Assembly (NCBI RefSeq): GCF_947179515.1
Contig: NC_067492.1
Location: 14,775,916 to 14,839,915 of the forward strand
Length of the DNA: 64,000 nucleotides
Direction of reading: 5' to 3'
DNA from: Apodemus sylvaticus
Taxonomy: Eukaryota; Chordata; Mammalia; Rodentia; Muridae
Part shown: in pieces, positions 10,630 through 22,440 of the stretch
How positions within the stretch are numbered: position 1 is the first letter of the stretch
How the letters are laid out: each line of letters starts with the position of its first letter
Position numbers and translations under genes: made by a program
The notes under the pieces: generated by a model
Told to the model about the DNA's origin: nothing
Seen by the model: only the letters and a program-made list of their open reading frames with translations
Database searches by the model: none

Positions 10630-11345
10630 TTTAATGCTATTCAGTTCTCCATGGTCCATGGTCATGACTCATCATGCTGGTAATTACTGAAAAATGGGAG
10701 GCTTCCCATTTTGTTTCCAACCTTGGTTTGTCTTTCCAGTGTCTTTTCATTCTCATATGAAGTTCATGACCAAAACTCCAGGTTTGAGGGAAACTGAATT
10801 CACAGTATAGATCACTCTGAGGTATAGAAGGAATTTCATGGGGGTTTCTGCCCCTACTCCAGCCCACATAGTTCCTGAATAATACACAGAAACCTGGAGG
10901 TTTTATTAACAAGCCATTGGCACTATGCTGGGCCGGTTCTGAGCTATATTAATCCTTCCATGCTGTCAAAATCCACATGAATTCCCCATGACTTGACCAA
11001 CTAGTGCTTCCTAGGCAGTTTCTGCTACAGTTGTCTCTCCTCAGGGTGACCTGCCCTTGGCCACGTGTTCCTGGACCATCCTGCCCAATGGTGATCTTCT
11101 TCTCCACCTCCTCTTGCTCTTACCCTCGTGGTCCCTACCTGATATACACCCCCACTGGATCTCAAGTCCTGCCTTCCTCTCTCTCCTGCAAAGTCACTGT
11201 CCACTAGGGGAGCATTCTTTATAGCACACTGGTCAGTAAAATGCCCATGTCTCGACTGCAACCTGACCACGGGACACAGAACTCAGCATCTGAATACAGG
11301 GGACCCAAGATCAACCCTAACACTGAGGGCTACTGATGTCTACAC
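10630..11345. mobile_element. LTR-like insertion in the old L1, family uncertain
   Basis: This segment separates two parts of the L1 and is unrelated to it. GTTCCTGAATAATACACAGA followed by GGTTTTATTAAC resembles the reversed R/U5 polyadenylation region of rodent retrovirus-like LTRs. I could not define the ends or target-site duplications. It could also be an unidentified rodent repeat. Confidence 0.4.
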
Positions 11346-12169
11346 CACATCCTATCTTCAAATCTATAAACATGGGCTATCTCCATATTCATCTGAGTGT
11401 CCTTTAATCTCTTCTAACAATATTTCATACATTCAATACTCTTAAGTTTTCCACAGTTATTAACATTTGTATGTTTCAAAACTGCTTCTTTATTTCCTTA
11501 TTTTTTTTCTGCTGTTATCGCAAGCAGAACAATTTTCTTCAATTCTTTTTGGAGTGGTAACATTGCTCCTACATGGAAGTGAAATGTCTTCTGTGTTTTG
11601 AGCAGTCACCTGGCAATCTGGTTGAGCCTGGCTGTGAGTTGTCACATGTTTTCCAATTTGATTTCTTAAGATGCAAAGTGATTTCATCTGCAAGGAAGGC
11701 AGTTTTGATTTTTTTCCCCTTTCCCATTTGGATGGGTTCTGGCTGCTAACACCCCTTTCCTATTTTTAGATGTTAGGGAGAAATCATCCAAGCTTTCAGT
11801 GTAACTGTATCAGTAGTAGACTTTCTATAGGTACCGTTAATGAGGTAAAGGGATAGTCTAAGTATGGTTTTTAGTCAAGAAAGTATACTGAACTATTTAC
11901 AAGTGATTTCTCTGTACCCATCCAGATGGCTCCTTATCCTCCTGATTTCTATTTCTTTCACTGATTAATTTTTGAATATTTACCTCTGAATCCCTGAAAA
12001 GTCAAGTCAGTCAGTATATAATCCTTTTGTTTGTATGTTATTTCATTTAGTTGGCTGATATTTTGTTGAAGATTTTGTGTCTGTTCCTATGTGGTGCTGG
12101 CCTGTCGTTTTCTTCTCTTCAGAAGACTTTTCTTTTGACATCTAGCTAACACTGCCTTTTTACGAGAAT

Positions 12170-13130
12170 CTGGAAACATTCCCCTCTCTCCTATGTTCTT
12201 GGCAAGGTGATAAAGAACTGATAGTAAAGTTTGGTTAAAGGCTTGGTGGAAAGCATGCACGGCACAGCTAGAGAGGAGTATATCTGATAAATCACATTCT
12301 TAAGTTTTCATGAAATCTCATTATCATGGGGGCAATCTGGATCTTGTTAAGAGATCACGATATTCATTCCTATTGCTTGATCCATTTTCCAACTTATCAC
12401 CACTTAAAAATAAGCATGGCGAAATGGTTGTGGTCAGCTGGGTTTGTCCCAGATAACTTCTTCTTCAAACCTGGTGTGCATCATGACTGTCAATCAACAA
12501 CTCCAAACAGGTACCATTCATTTTTGCAGAATGGATTTGAGTGCTCTGAGGCAGCAGTTCCCCACTGCATGCATTTACACCAAAGTAGAGGTCTGTACTT
12601 GACCTCTGTGCTTACTTCCCAGCAAGGCAGACTCTTTGGAAAGCATGGCATCAGGGAAAGTGGAGACATGCAAGTGTATTATCACATCTGAGCTCATTTT
12701 TGGTTATAACTCTAATATTTGCTCAATTCTCCAAGCTGTTTTCTCCCCCAGACCCTCTCCTCTGCCTTGGGATGATCCACTTAACTATGTAGTAAACATC
12801 CACTGAGAATTTGGGGTACATGGGTCATTTAACTTTCATGAACACTTTGGGTGACATTTATTCTCATTGCCATTGTTCAGTCAGGAAGACAGGAGGCTTG
12901 TAATTACACTATTATAGAATTAGTAATATAATTAGAGGCAACTTTCCTGAGGTCAGAATTCAAAGATTTAAATCAACAAAAATAATTGGGTAAACATATG
13001 AATGAATAAGAACAATGTAAAAAAACAGCTTCAGTTCAATGAATGCAGATGCTACCCACAGCCTCGGGGTTCTGTTAGGTCTCAGAAGCAGCAGCCATAT
13101 TGGAACATTGAAGTGGAAACTTCTAGATTC
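12170..13130. other. unassigned intronic DNA
   Basis: A 121-codon plus-strand frame at 12326-12691 has no recognisable motif. Nothing else was identified. Parts may be old LTR remnants, but I cannot show that. Confidence 0.5.
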
Positions 13131-13139
13131 TTTGGAAAG

Positions 13140-13860
13140 TTATGTCAAATAATGCTTTTCTGGGGTATACAGGTGAAAGGACGTATTGCTAAAGCAAACA
13201 CGTGAAAGACAATTTTCCTGAAGAAGATACAGGTGAAGAGAAGTTTTTCTGGAACAGACATGGGAAAGACTGCTGTCCTGATGCAGACATAGGTGAAGGG
13301 ATGTTTTGATATAGCAAACATGTGAAAGGATGCTTGATGAAAGAGTATAAATAAGACCCCACAGACACTGAGCATTGGTTTGGTTTGTTCCTTCGCTATT
13401 CTTTGCTAATGACATGAATGCATTGGTTTGACTTACATCGAGCTGTTGAGCTCAACTTGTGGTAATGCTGACATTGAGAGAAACTCGCCCAAGAATGGCT
13501 AGCGAGGTTTCTGCAGCTTGCTGCGTCCACAGCCTCACCTCGGGCCAGTTGGAGAGCCTGGTGGTTTCCTCAGGATTGAACTATAGCTGCCTGGTGCCTC
13601 CATACTGAAAGGACTGGACTGTAGCTGCCGGTTCATGCCTGGTGTCAGCCTGCCTAGAGGACTGACTGGTCTGCAGCTGCTGAATAGTATTTGATGTTTG
13701 TTATGGGACTGAACTGCTGCCCAAGAAGATCAAGCTGAACAGGTCCACTTCCCTATATCCTAATAACTTCTCTCTTCCACTACTTCTGTTGGGTGGTGGG
13801 CTGAAGAAGAGGTTGAACCCTTATTAAAAGTAGGTTGTGAAAAATGTATGTCTACAGAAT
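13140..13860 (+). mobile_element. rodent LTR-like segment with 60-bp repeats and TATA box
   Basis: From 13173 onward the sequence repeats with a 60-bp period made of two related 29/31-bp halves, each opening GTGAAAG or GTGAAGG. Units start at 13173, 13202, 13233, 13262, 13293 and 13322. A TATA box follows directly (13346-13353), then a transcribed-looking region rich in CTGCAGCTGC-like phrases and an ATTAAA at about 13823. Tandem U3 repeats, TATA and a poly(A) signal are the layout of an LTR. It faces plus, opposite to Wwox. No coding remnants of a provirus were recognised, so it is probably a solo LTR. Confidence 0.6.
13346..13353 (+). promoter_or_regulatory. TATA box of the LTR-like segment
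   Basis: TATAAATA lies in the context AAAGAGTATAAATAAGACC, immediately after the last 60-bp repeat. An antisense transcript starting near 13375-13385 would be expected if it were active. Confidence 0.5.
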
Positions 13861-13869
13861 GTGGAGTAT

Positions 13870-14135
13870 TTGGGACACAGAGCCTAACTGGAATATGTGA
13901 GCTCTGGGAGTGGGCCTTCAAGGCTTATACAGCCTAGCCCCGCTTCAGGCCCTATTAGCTGCTTTCTGCTGGCAACAAGGGACCAGCTTCAAGCAACATG
14001 GATTGAACTGCTTCCCCGGACCCCACCAGGTGTTCTCTGCCTTTGTGGGCTGTAATCCCATGAACAGTGCATCCACATAAATCCTTCCTCCGTCAGGTGT
14101 TTTGTCACAGCTACAAGTGACTAATACAACAGCCA
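13870..14135 (+). mobile_element. rodent nonautonomous DNA-element-like repeat
   Basis: It includes GAGTGGGCCTTCAAGGC, CTTCAGGCCCTATTAGCTGC, ATAAATCCTTCCTCC and TTTTGTCACAGCTACAAGTG. These are phrases of an abundant rodent repeat whose end resembles the hAT-type elements at 29160 and 40165. The family name is not certain. Confidence 0.45.
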
Positions 14136-14564
14136 AGCCAGGATGGATAGACAGAAGGGTTGGTATTCTAGCCTAGGGTTCACAGCCCATTAGTGAACCC
14201 ATGTAAACCCATTTCCTCCCCTAGGAACTGAGAACAGAAGAACAGAGCTTGCCAGTGGGGTTAAGTGGAAGCCCTCTTTATCTCTACACCATTGCCCTTT
14301 GGCCACAAGAGAAAACCTAATTCTGTGACTACTTGTCTTTGGGACACTTTGAGGCAGAGTGACCATGGGGGATTTGAATATTACACCCTTTCAGTGGCCG
14401 CAGGGCCTCTTCTGGGCACCTTTTGTCCTGCAGTGTCCCCAAGCGTGGAAACCCACTGAAGACCTTAGCCTGGATGCGCAGAGGATGTGGGGGACACATT
14501 AGCTCTCACATTTCCATTCTCTTCATTAATGTTTAATTGCAGAACACCAGAGGCAAACTATGTA

Positions 14565-14780
14565 CCTAGCACCTAAACCTTGTCACCTCTATTAATTAAA
14601 ACAGGCTTATGGAATGGGAAACCATAATGTGCTTGCCTTTTTTCCCCCTTAAATTATGAGGGTACCTAATTGGCTTGTACAAAAGGAAAAGTATTCTTTT
14701 AGCTTTCCTTTAATGAGGTTTTTATTATTCAAATGGTACATTTCACTCGATTTTAACTAAAAGCCACTGCGATTCAAAAG
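14565..14780. promoter_or_regulatory. repeat-free AT-rich block, candidate conserved noncoding element
   Basis: It contains CTATTAATTAAAACAGG, CCTAATTGGC and TTTCACTCGATTTTAACTAA and no known repeat. It sits directly before the 63-bp tandem duplication. Function is inferred. Confidence 0.3.
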
Positions 14781-14823
14781 AGCCTTGGATGATGAATATT
14801 TACAGGCCATCAAAGAAAAGGCT

Positions 14824-14949
14824 GGATCAAACTATGAGGATGGGATGGAAATAAAGACAGCATCAATGGAGCCCAGAGCAAAGTCGGGATCAAACTGTGA
14901 AGATGGGACGGCAGTAAAGACCGCATCTATGGAGCCCAGAGCAGATGTT
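14824..14949 (+). repeat. two-copy 63-bp tandem duplication
   Basis: GGATCAAACT starts at 14824 and again at 14887. The two units are about 85 percent identical by eye and 63 bp long, so an open frame (14785-15003, 72 codons) runs through both. The units encode GSNYEDGMEIKTASMEPRA and GSNCEDGTAVKTASMEPRA. Of seven base changes in the clear part, four alter the residue. I do not recognise the peptide and no splice or start context supports a gene. Confidence 0.9.
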
Positions 14950-14999
14950 ATTAGAGGGCACCTTAAGGGGGAATTTCACCCTCTCACCTGGGTTCTGAC

Positions 15000-16600
15000 C
15001 TAGGAAGGGTAATAGTGCTGCAAGCAGCCATCATCCATGTCCAGCATCTGAGAAGACAACAGGGAAAATCTGCCTGCCCTCTGGTCTGCACATGGAGAAA
15101 CTACCCTTTTCTCTCCCTGACAGGTAGTCCTGTACAAGGCATCCAGCTGCTGTGATGGTGTTGAAAGGTGGTGGTCCCTTCTACCTGGAAAGCAGTGTGT
15201 TGCCAATAGGCCATATAACAATCCCTCCCCTTAGGTTGAGTTCTAATAATGAACCTGAACCAGTGGGTGACTCTGTGGGTACCCTTCAGAGTGACAGGAC
15301 TGAGGCTTCTTGACCGTGAAGCCAGGCTCTCTCGGTAGCCAAGTTTAATTCGTCCATTCTCCTAAAAAGCACGCTGGGTAGAGGCAAAGAGTGGACAGAC
15401 TAGGGTCCTGTCCAGAGGCTGTCGCCAACCAGATAAGGAACAGCTGAGCTTTCTTTGGTTGCTTACCCCTTGGGATCCGTAGAGCCGGGCCTGCTGCCTG
15501 TCCAATTTCAGGACTTCCCCCTCTATTGGCTCATACCTGCTGTGCATTAGCTTTATCGAGCCCTGCATATAGGGCTGGGGACAGACCAGCTCAGTTGGGA
15601 AAGTAATTGTGTGGACTTGGGGAACTACTTTTATTCTTATAACCCATGTCTCGGGGAGATGAAGCCATAGTCTCCCGTTTCTAATCCCCAGATCTGGGCA
15701 GGCAGAGACAAGAGTACTCCCAAGTCTTGCTGGCCAGCCAGCCAGCCAGCCAGCCAGCCTTGGTGACTTCCAGGCCCGTGCCTCAAAAAGAATGTGGTGC
15801 TGTCATCTGGAGGTGACCTGTCCATTGTATTCATGGACTGAGTGCAGCTGTGGTTAACTGAACAGGACCTGAACAGGAGCAAGCCAACAAGTTCAGCCAC
15901 CACCCCGACAGGCAGCGCTAAGTGGAATCATAGATAACAAACAGAGGACACCACTAGGAGAGTGGCATGTGTTCTGGGGTATCTTCAAAAAATAGGACAG
16001 AGCAGGAGCAGATATGATCAAGATGCATTGTATATGTGAGTGAAAATGTCCAAGACTAAGTAAATGCTGTTTTAAAAACTGAACAGAGCCTGAGGAATAA
16101 CACCCGAGGTTGTCCTCCAACCTCCACATTCTCACACACATTAAACAAGAGAAAACTCACTAGAGGGGGACAAGGAGTGGAGGAAAGAAAGAAAGGAAGA
16201 GAAATAATGAAAGACAGGGAGTCAAGAGGGCTGAAAAGGCAAAGAGGCACCTGAGGTTAGAGCAGGTTTGCGTTGTAACAGACAACCCTCCGTCTGCTCA
16301 CCCTCTTTTGTTTTCCAATGCACGTGTCTGTTCTCCTTCCCCGCCCACCCCATACACCAGCTATTGCCAAGTGAATGCAGTCCCCACACTGTGTGGACTC
16401 TTCCAGCTCTGCCCATTTCATGTGTTGCCACACTCTTGCCCCTCCCCCAGGGGGCTCCTCTGATATCTCATGTACTCTAGACCAGCTCTAGACCTGCTCT
16501 CAACACTCGATGCTCAGCTTGAAGCTTATTGGACCCCCTCCTCAAAGGTTCTTACAGGCTTTGTCTAGACCTTTGACAAGGTCAACCAGATAGGACCAAT
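15000..16600. other. mostly unassigned intronic DNA with a (CAGC)n repeat
   Basis: A (CAGC)n tract lies at about 15729-15759. The segment 15490-15600 has CTATTGGCTCATAC and GCATATAGGGCTGG spaced like the CCAAT and TATA parts of an LTR, but I could not confirm an element. Nothing else is recognised. Confidence 0.45.
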
Positions 16601-16615
16601 AGAAAGTCAAGAAGA

Positions 16616-16770
16616 AAGAAGGAAGAAAGAGTGGGACAGGGAGGAGGAAGAAGAAGAAAAGAAAGAGGAGGAGAGGAAGAAGAGAAGGAAGAGGAGAACA
16701 AGAAGAAAAAGAGAAGGAAAAGAGGAGGAAGAGAAAGAGAAAGAAGAGGAGGAGGAGAAGTTGATGAAGA
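16616..16770 (+). repeat. GA/GGA-rich purine tract
   Basis: About 155 bp is nearly all A and G on the plus strand, built from GAA, GGA and GAGG phrases. The charged frames on both strands are artefacts. Confidence 0.95.
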
Positions 16771-17205
16771 CGACAATGACGACAAGGTTGTTGGACTTAC
16801 TGCCAATAAAAAGAAGCACAGAACTGGACATCTGGATACCCAACAACTTCCTGGCTAAAAGTCTTCAATGAAGGTCAAACTACCAGGGATGGTGATTCTG
16901 AATAGAGCCAATCCCATCAGTCTGGGTCCTCAACACATCCACTGTCCTTCTCAACTATTTCCTTAAGTCTGAGCATTCGGGGAGCCTCCTTACCAGTGCC
17001 TAGGAACAAGTGAGCCCCACACAGCACACCCTCACATTTACTGTAAAGACCAGCTTCTCAGGTGTGTCACGTCCTGGTGGGTTATTCCCGCACCTCTTCA
17101 CAATCTACCATGAGTCACAGTCTGTCTGTGCCACTAGACAGCAATGCCCAGAAGTAGGTAAATCTGTTCTCAGAGGGCATGGCATGCGGTGAGAACTAAG
17201 CCTTA

Positions 17206-17420
17206 GGGCGAGAGAGATGGCTCAGTAGTCAGGAGCACTCACTGCTCTTACAGAGGATCAGAGGTCCATTCACAGCACCCACACTAGGTAGCTCATAATT
17301 CTTCAGAATTCCAGCTATAGGGGACCAGACAGTCTTTTCTGGCCTCTTCAGGCACCTGTTCTCATGGGCACATAAAACACACACACACACACACAACCAT
17401 AATAAAAAATGAACCTTTAA
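17206..17420 (+). repeat. B3/B2 SINE
   Basis: The head AGAGAGATGGCTCAGTAGTC and the box-B-like AGGTCCATTCACAGCACCC mark the tRNA-derived part. It ends in a (CA)n run and an AATAAAAAAT tail. It is opposite to Wwox. Confidence 0.8.
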
Positions 17421-17429
17421 AAGCAAGTA

Positions 17430-18560
17430 AGCCCTTTGTACATATCTGAATGTATGCATCATAACTAATGCTATATTTGTTATGACATTTGTGCATATGA
17501 CATTTATGCAGCATTATATAGGTATCTTTGGCAATATATTATCTAAAAATGATTTAAGTTGGTAAATACAAATGACTGAAAAAGATAGTCATCTATGCCT
17601 TGAAGACAAGACTGTTACATCATGATTCCTGGAATGAAAGAAGACCCAGAAGGTCAACTGTGAGAAAGGAAGGAGAATGAGGATTTACAGGAGTCTCAGA
17701 GCAGCAGGGGCCACCACCACGAGGAGGGGTCACAGTAATAGTGTGAAGATGAAACTGTTAGCATGCCCAAAGATACAGTGGGGTGCTCTAGGTTAAGAAG
17801 GGTCCCTCTAGATGATCCAACAACTGTGACTTTGCGCCAGCTCATTTCAGAACAAATGAAAGAATGACCTAGATGGAATGCAAGGCAAAAGGAAATATAT
17901 TCCAATTCCTTCTAGAAACAGAATGTCAGACCATCTGGGGTACTGCTCAAGTGAGCTACAAGAATTCATACTATTTGGAAATACTGGGAAATTTGATGCA
18001 AAGGACATATGGAGCTGTGCTCCATTAGGAAACCCATTTGGAAGTCTTACTCTGTGACTAGCAGTGTGTTCTGCCAGACGAGGAAGAGGTGAGGGCTGTA
18101 TAGCATTACGAGTTGGGCCCTTGCTGAAATTAACTTTGCTGGTTCGCTCTGAATTCATGATAGGCAGCAGGAACTTGGCCATAGTAGTCATCAACTAGAG
18201 CTGTCTCCACCCAGTTGAAATTCCCCATGCTTCTTGAAACGCGCCCAGACCACAGCTATGCAGTGGACAAGCTGTAGGTACAGCTCATGAGGATTTGGGG
18301 GGAATACATGTGAAATATTTTTTTTAAAAAATTATATTGTATAATGCATTGGATATATATGTAACTGGCCTGTCAAAACTGCAGTTTAAAGGATGGTCTT
18401 ACAAAGGATTCCTTTCAAGTCTTGGTGGCACTGTTATACAGTAGGATACCAAAGCATAGATTTTATAATAATCCAGATATGACATGCAATTGATTTAATT
18501 TGAGAAGAGTTGCATTATAACAGAATTGCTACTAAGGGTGATATTTAGAAAGAACAAGCA
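17430..18560. other. unassigned intronic DNA
   Basis: No repeat or gene is recognised. The minus-strand frame at 17847-18194 (115 codons) has no known motif. The region 18330-18540 is AT-rich. Confidence 0.5.
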
Positions 18561-18567
18561 AGTAGTG

Positions 18568-18683
18568 AATACCTTTTTTTTACTGATATAATTTATTTAC
18601 ATTTCAAATGATTTCCCCTTTTCTAGCCCCCCACTCCCCGAAAGTCCCGTAAGCCCCCTTCTCTTCCCCTGTAAATACCTTTT
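18568..18683 (-). mobile_element. very short 5-prime-truncated L1 insertion with target-site duplication
   Basis: About 96 bp (18578-18673) match the reversed murine L1 3-prime end (TTTATTTACATTTCAAATG, then GAAAGTCCCGTAAGCCCCC). Perfect 10-bp direct repeats AATACCTTTT flank it at 18568-18577 and 18674-18683. This is a clean retrotransposition scar, but the A-tail is short. Confidence 0.85.
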
Positions 18684-18754
18684 AAACAAGTCTTCCATGG
18701 AAAATGATTGGCATTTTATTGAGGGGTGACTAAGATGCAGTGTCTATTTTAGAA

Positions 18755-18854
18755 GAGAGAGAGACAGACAGACAGATAGAGACAGAGTGAGACAGAGAGA
18801 ATGAGACAGAGACAGAGAGAATGAGAGGGAGAGAGAGAAGAGAGAGAGGAGGGA

Positions 18855-18892
<38 letters not shown>
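18755..18892 (+). repeat. GA-rich tract with (GACA)n start and pure (GA)n end
   Basis: GACAGACAGACAGATAGA phrases grade into pure GA near 18856-18892. Confidence 0.95.
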
Positions 18893-18894
<2 letters not shown>

Positions 18895-19030
18895 AAGCAC
18901 TTGGGGCTACCCCTCATCAGGCAAGTGGAACTTAGAAAAGGTAATAAACCCAGTTACAGCTGTGTCTCCTGTAAAAGAGACTGTCTACGCCCAGTGTGTC
19001 TGATATTTAGGAGAATTGAAAAACTACATC

Positions 19031-19262
19031 CAGGACCTGGAGAGATGGATCAATGGTTAAAAGTGCCTACTGCTCTTCCAGAGGACCTTAGTTCAGTTCC
19101 TAGCACCCCACAATCAGGACACTCACAACTGCCTACATCACTCCAGCTCCTTGGGAATCCAGCGGCCTCTCTGTGGCCTCCTGGGGCACTGCACATATGT
19201 CTTCCTTCTGCCATACATACATACATACACATATAATTAAAAATGATAAAAGTAAATCTTAA
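19031..19262 (+). repeat. B3/B2 SINE
   Basis: The head is CCTGGAGAGATGGATCAATG, the internal box is TTAGTTCAGTTCCTAGCACC, and it has a (CATA)n run and an AT-rich end. It is opposite to Wwox. Confidence 0.85.
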
Positions 19263-20640
19263 GCAAAACTGTATATGACATTTCTGTGTTGACCTTGATG
19301 GAGGAGTTGCCTAAAACAGGCGATTAATATTTTACTCGGCTTCCTGTTTCTTATACCTGGGCCTCTCCACTTTGGGGAGATTGTACCCACCAAGAACGCA
19401 TGCACACAAAAATACATACACAGTTGGCTCTCCACATTCACTAGATTGTTAAAGTTCCCTCACTCAGAGTCTCTGTAAGATGACCTCTGCAACTAGGGGA
19501 GGAAAGACCGCATGCGAAAGGAGCCACTGCCCGTAACACTAAGACCAGCTTGGTGATCAATGATCATCAGCTGTGCTTTGGGTGGGTCATGGCCCTAAGG
19601 ATGTCAAGAACCACAGGGCACTAACGTGATAGTTAACCAAGAGTGGATTCTGCTGTCACAACGACTTAGTTACGGTTAATTACTATTTTCTTTTTACTTC
19701 AGCTGGAATAGAGAAAACAACCCAGACAATCACCAGGACGAGAGCAGAGCTCTGGCTCTGTCCCCCGGAGACCAGCAGGAATTTTTCATTTCATGCACCA
19801 TTTGCAACTTCTTAGAAGAGATTCTGGAACGTCGGTACATTAGCAGAAAGAAACCACTCTTGTTTTGGTTATTTTCTCAAATTTTTGCCTCCTGTCCATT
19901 ATCTTGATTGGATTTTCCCATCCCATCATCCCGAGTCCCAGCAGTGAAATCTCAAGCTCATTGAGATTCTCAGGCAGGGGTGTGAAGCACAGTGACACCC
20001 ACCTTCCCCAACACTGTTTTTCTAGGGGGAAAGGCATCGATTTGATAATTGTGCACTTAGGCAGATTGGCATGGTGTCTACAGGGCAGGCCTGGCTCTCT
20101 GGTGCAGATTCTAGCAATTTCCAAACCTGCCCTGTGCACTTAAGCACTCGACTGTCCTGTGCTCCTGCTTCCGGGGAATATTTAATAAAATGGAAAATCA
20201 ATGTTTAGCGGAATATGGAGAAGTAGGGAGGGAAGGGTGAGGAAGAGGATGTGCTCACATCATCTTGTACACATTTGAACACAACTCCCAGAAACTTGGA
20301 AAAAAGCAGTGTCATCAAGCCTGTCTTAGTGGAACCCCATGGATTCCCAGGGACAAAGGAATTGCGATGTTTCCTAAAGGAATTTACTTATGGTATGAAA
20401 ATCTCTTGGGAGGCCACAATACACAGTGGTAGATTCCACAACTGACACACAGAACACAAATATCATTAGGATTAGGTAAGAGGGAGGGTGCTAGCGAATG
20501 AAGCCTGCTGGGCGGGCGTGCTTTAGGGAAGAGAGACATTTCCCCGTGAGCCCCATCTTTCTCATACCTGGAGTGGACTTGAAAGCCCCTGCAATAAAAC
20601 CAGCGCTTCCTCTTTTCCAGGTAAACTGCAACCTTTAAGC
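19263..20640. other. unassigned intronic DNA
   Basis: No repeat or gene is recognised. Overlapping frames on both strands at 19840-20143 appear to be chance. Confidence 0.5.
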
Positions 20641-20870
20641 ATTCTACTTTATTGACAAGTGTGTAGAATAAAAGGAATGGCCAAATAACTAGATGGCCCT
20701 GACATGCTTTAGCATTTCCCCGCTAAAAGTACATTTTGTGGATATCAAGCGATATTGAGCATAATGATCCATTATTTATAAATTCCAGTGACACCTTGGA
20801 TGGATAAATCCTGGTAGAAATTCGTAAGACAGGAACACTCATTTATTTAAAAAAATTTATAGAATAATTG
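20640..20870. promoter_or_regulatory. repeat-free AT-rich block, candidate conserved noncoding element
   Basis: Contains GATATCAAGCGATATTGAGC, CATAATGATCCATTATTTATAA and TTTCCCCGCTAAAAG with no repeat. AT-rich DNA with isolated CpGs suggests constraint but does not prove it. Confidence 0.3.
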
Positions 20871-22367
20871 CAAACTATTGGTTAATGATTTCATTAGCAT
20901 GATGCAAAGAGAATATATTTATTACACGCTCTGAAGTTCTCTTGTAGGCTGAGGGGAGAATTTTAATATGGAGCCACAGAGGTGAACTCATGTGGACAAT
21001 AGAGAAAGAGATAGCATGTGCCACATACTTAAGTACATGGTCAAGTCCAACAATACAGCGCCTCATGCATTTTGTACATTTTCTTCGCCAATGAGGACTT
21101 TCTCCTCTGTTTTGCCTAGAGATATATAGAGCTATAATAGAGTTCAGAAAGCCCCTGACAGCTATGCGCTGCCATTCAGACCTGGGAGATTCCATGTTAT
21201 GATAAAAATTAATGTACTCTGACATCCTCTGGGACTCTGCGGGCCCTGGGAATAGCTAATGACAAAGTACAGCCATGCCAGAGAACAGCATGTGCCCTGG
21301 CAGTCTCCCATGACCACCAATGGAAGGGCTCCTTAGACCCCTTGCTACTTCCACACCAGGAGAGTGGTTTTACCTCCACAGCTATGCTAAGAGGTTGTGG
21401 AACCTTTAAGTCTTGGGACCAACGTGACAGACAGAGGTCACTGTGCGTATAGGCATTAAAGGTTATAGCCATGCCTGGTTCTGGGTCAAGCCCTGCTTCA
21501 TGATCTGTCATCATGTGAGATGCTATGACCCCCAAGAACCCAACAGCTTTCTGTGACATAAAAGACTGCCTTTAACTATGAGCCCTTCATTCCTTAGTTG
21601 CTTCTGTCCGACATTTGGTCCTGATGCTGAGCAAAAATAACTATCATCAGAGCTCTGTCATGTGGGGCCAGCCTAGGCAGGTATCCCAGGCTTCCCCACT
21701 CTGAGACCCTAGAGCTGCTGCCAGCAGAAGTCATGGAGGAATGCTAGCTCAAGCTAGGCTGAGGCTTAGCTAATGTCTGTATACAGCCCAGGGTCACCTG
21801 CTCAGGAATGGCACCATCCAGTCAGCTGGGCCCTCCTATACCAATGAACAATGAAGCTAATCCCTCCCTCCCCACACCCAATACACACAGGGAGCTGGGA
21901 GTGGAGGGGAGGGGTGGGGGGAGCACACAGGTGATCTGACTTGGGGAAACCCCTCAGCTCACACTCTCCTTTTTCAGATGACTCTGGGAGGTGTCAAACT
22001 GACTATTCAAGCTAAAGAGGGCATCTTCTTTCAGTCTGTTTACTCCTCTATCCACACCCAAGAGCCATAGGGCTGAAGGGCTAAGAGTAACACTGGTGTG
22101 TCCTTGTTTGTTAAGGTTTCCTAGATGGTTCTAAAACAGCCAAGTAGAGGAACAGCTGCATCGATCTCTTGAGACTTTACAGAATGACCCTAAGCAATCC
22201 AGGCACTGCTGTCCTTTGAGGTTAGAGACATTCTGCTCATTGTGACTTCCAGAAGCTACGATTTGTCAATGTACCTGTTCCACACTTCTGGGACAACCAG
22301 ATACATCTTGCTGCCTGTTTCTGGTTATCAGTGTGTGGGTTATGTCAAGTTGAGTGTGCCTGTTGGC
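20871..22367. other. unassigned intronic DNA with a potential G-quadruplex at 21890-21921
   Basis: Five G-runs (3, 3, 4, 4, 6) fall within 32 bases of the plus strand at 21890-21921. The rest shows no recognisable repeat or gene. Two adjoining 116-codon minus-strand frames at 20875-21559 have no known motif. Confidence 0.5.
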
Positions 22368-22440
22368 TTGTTCTGAGACAGGGTCTTACTATGTAGCTGG
22401 CCTGTCCGGTACTTTTGTGTTATCATGAGGCAGTCGGCGG
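22368..22440 (-). repeat. antisense B1 fragment
   Basis: TCTGAGACAGGGTCTTACTATGTAGC is the reversed B1 end; only about 70 bp remain. Confidence 0.55.

Larger units (their letters stand above)
8715..12160 (-). mobile_element. old L1 (L1M-type) on minus strand, broken by insertions
   Basis: Read on the plus strand, 9110-9350 matches the ancient mammalian L1 3-prime region in reverse (TTTGATGGACATTTGGGTTG, then ACTGCTGGTATGGAC). The same element resumes at about 10160-10500 and again at about 11460-12160. There GCTTTCAGTGTAACTGTATC, TTTTGTTGAAGATTTTGTG and GGCCTGTCGTTTTCTTCTC mark reversed reverse-transcriptase coding sequence. It is decayed, with no open frame. The gaps are filled by later insertions at 9394-10157 and 10630-11345. 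Confidence 0.7.

Noticed and set aside
11460..12160. Reverse-transcriptase-like coding sequence
   Set aside because: It is a decayed old L1 with no open frame, not a functional gene.
12326..12691. 121-codon plus-strand frame
   Set aside because: No known motif, no splice or promoter context; next to old repeat DNA, most likely chance.
13173..13345. Regular repeats that might suggest a CRISPR array
   Set aside because: The repeats are contiguous and diverged, without unique spacers, in a mammalian LTR-like context.
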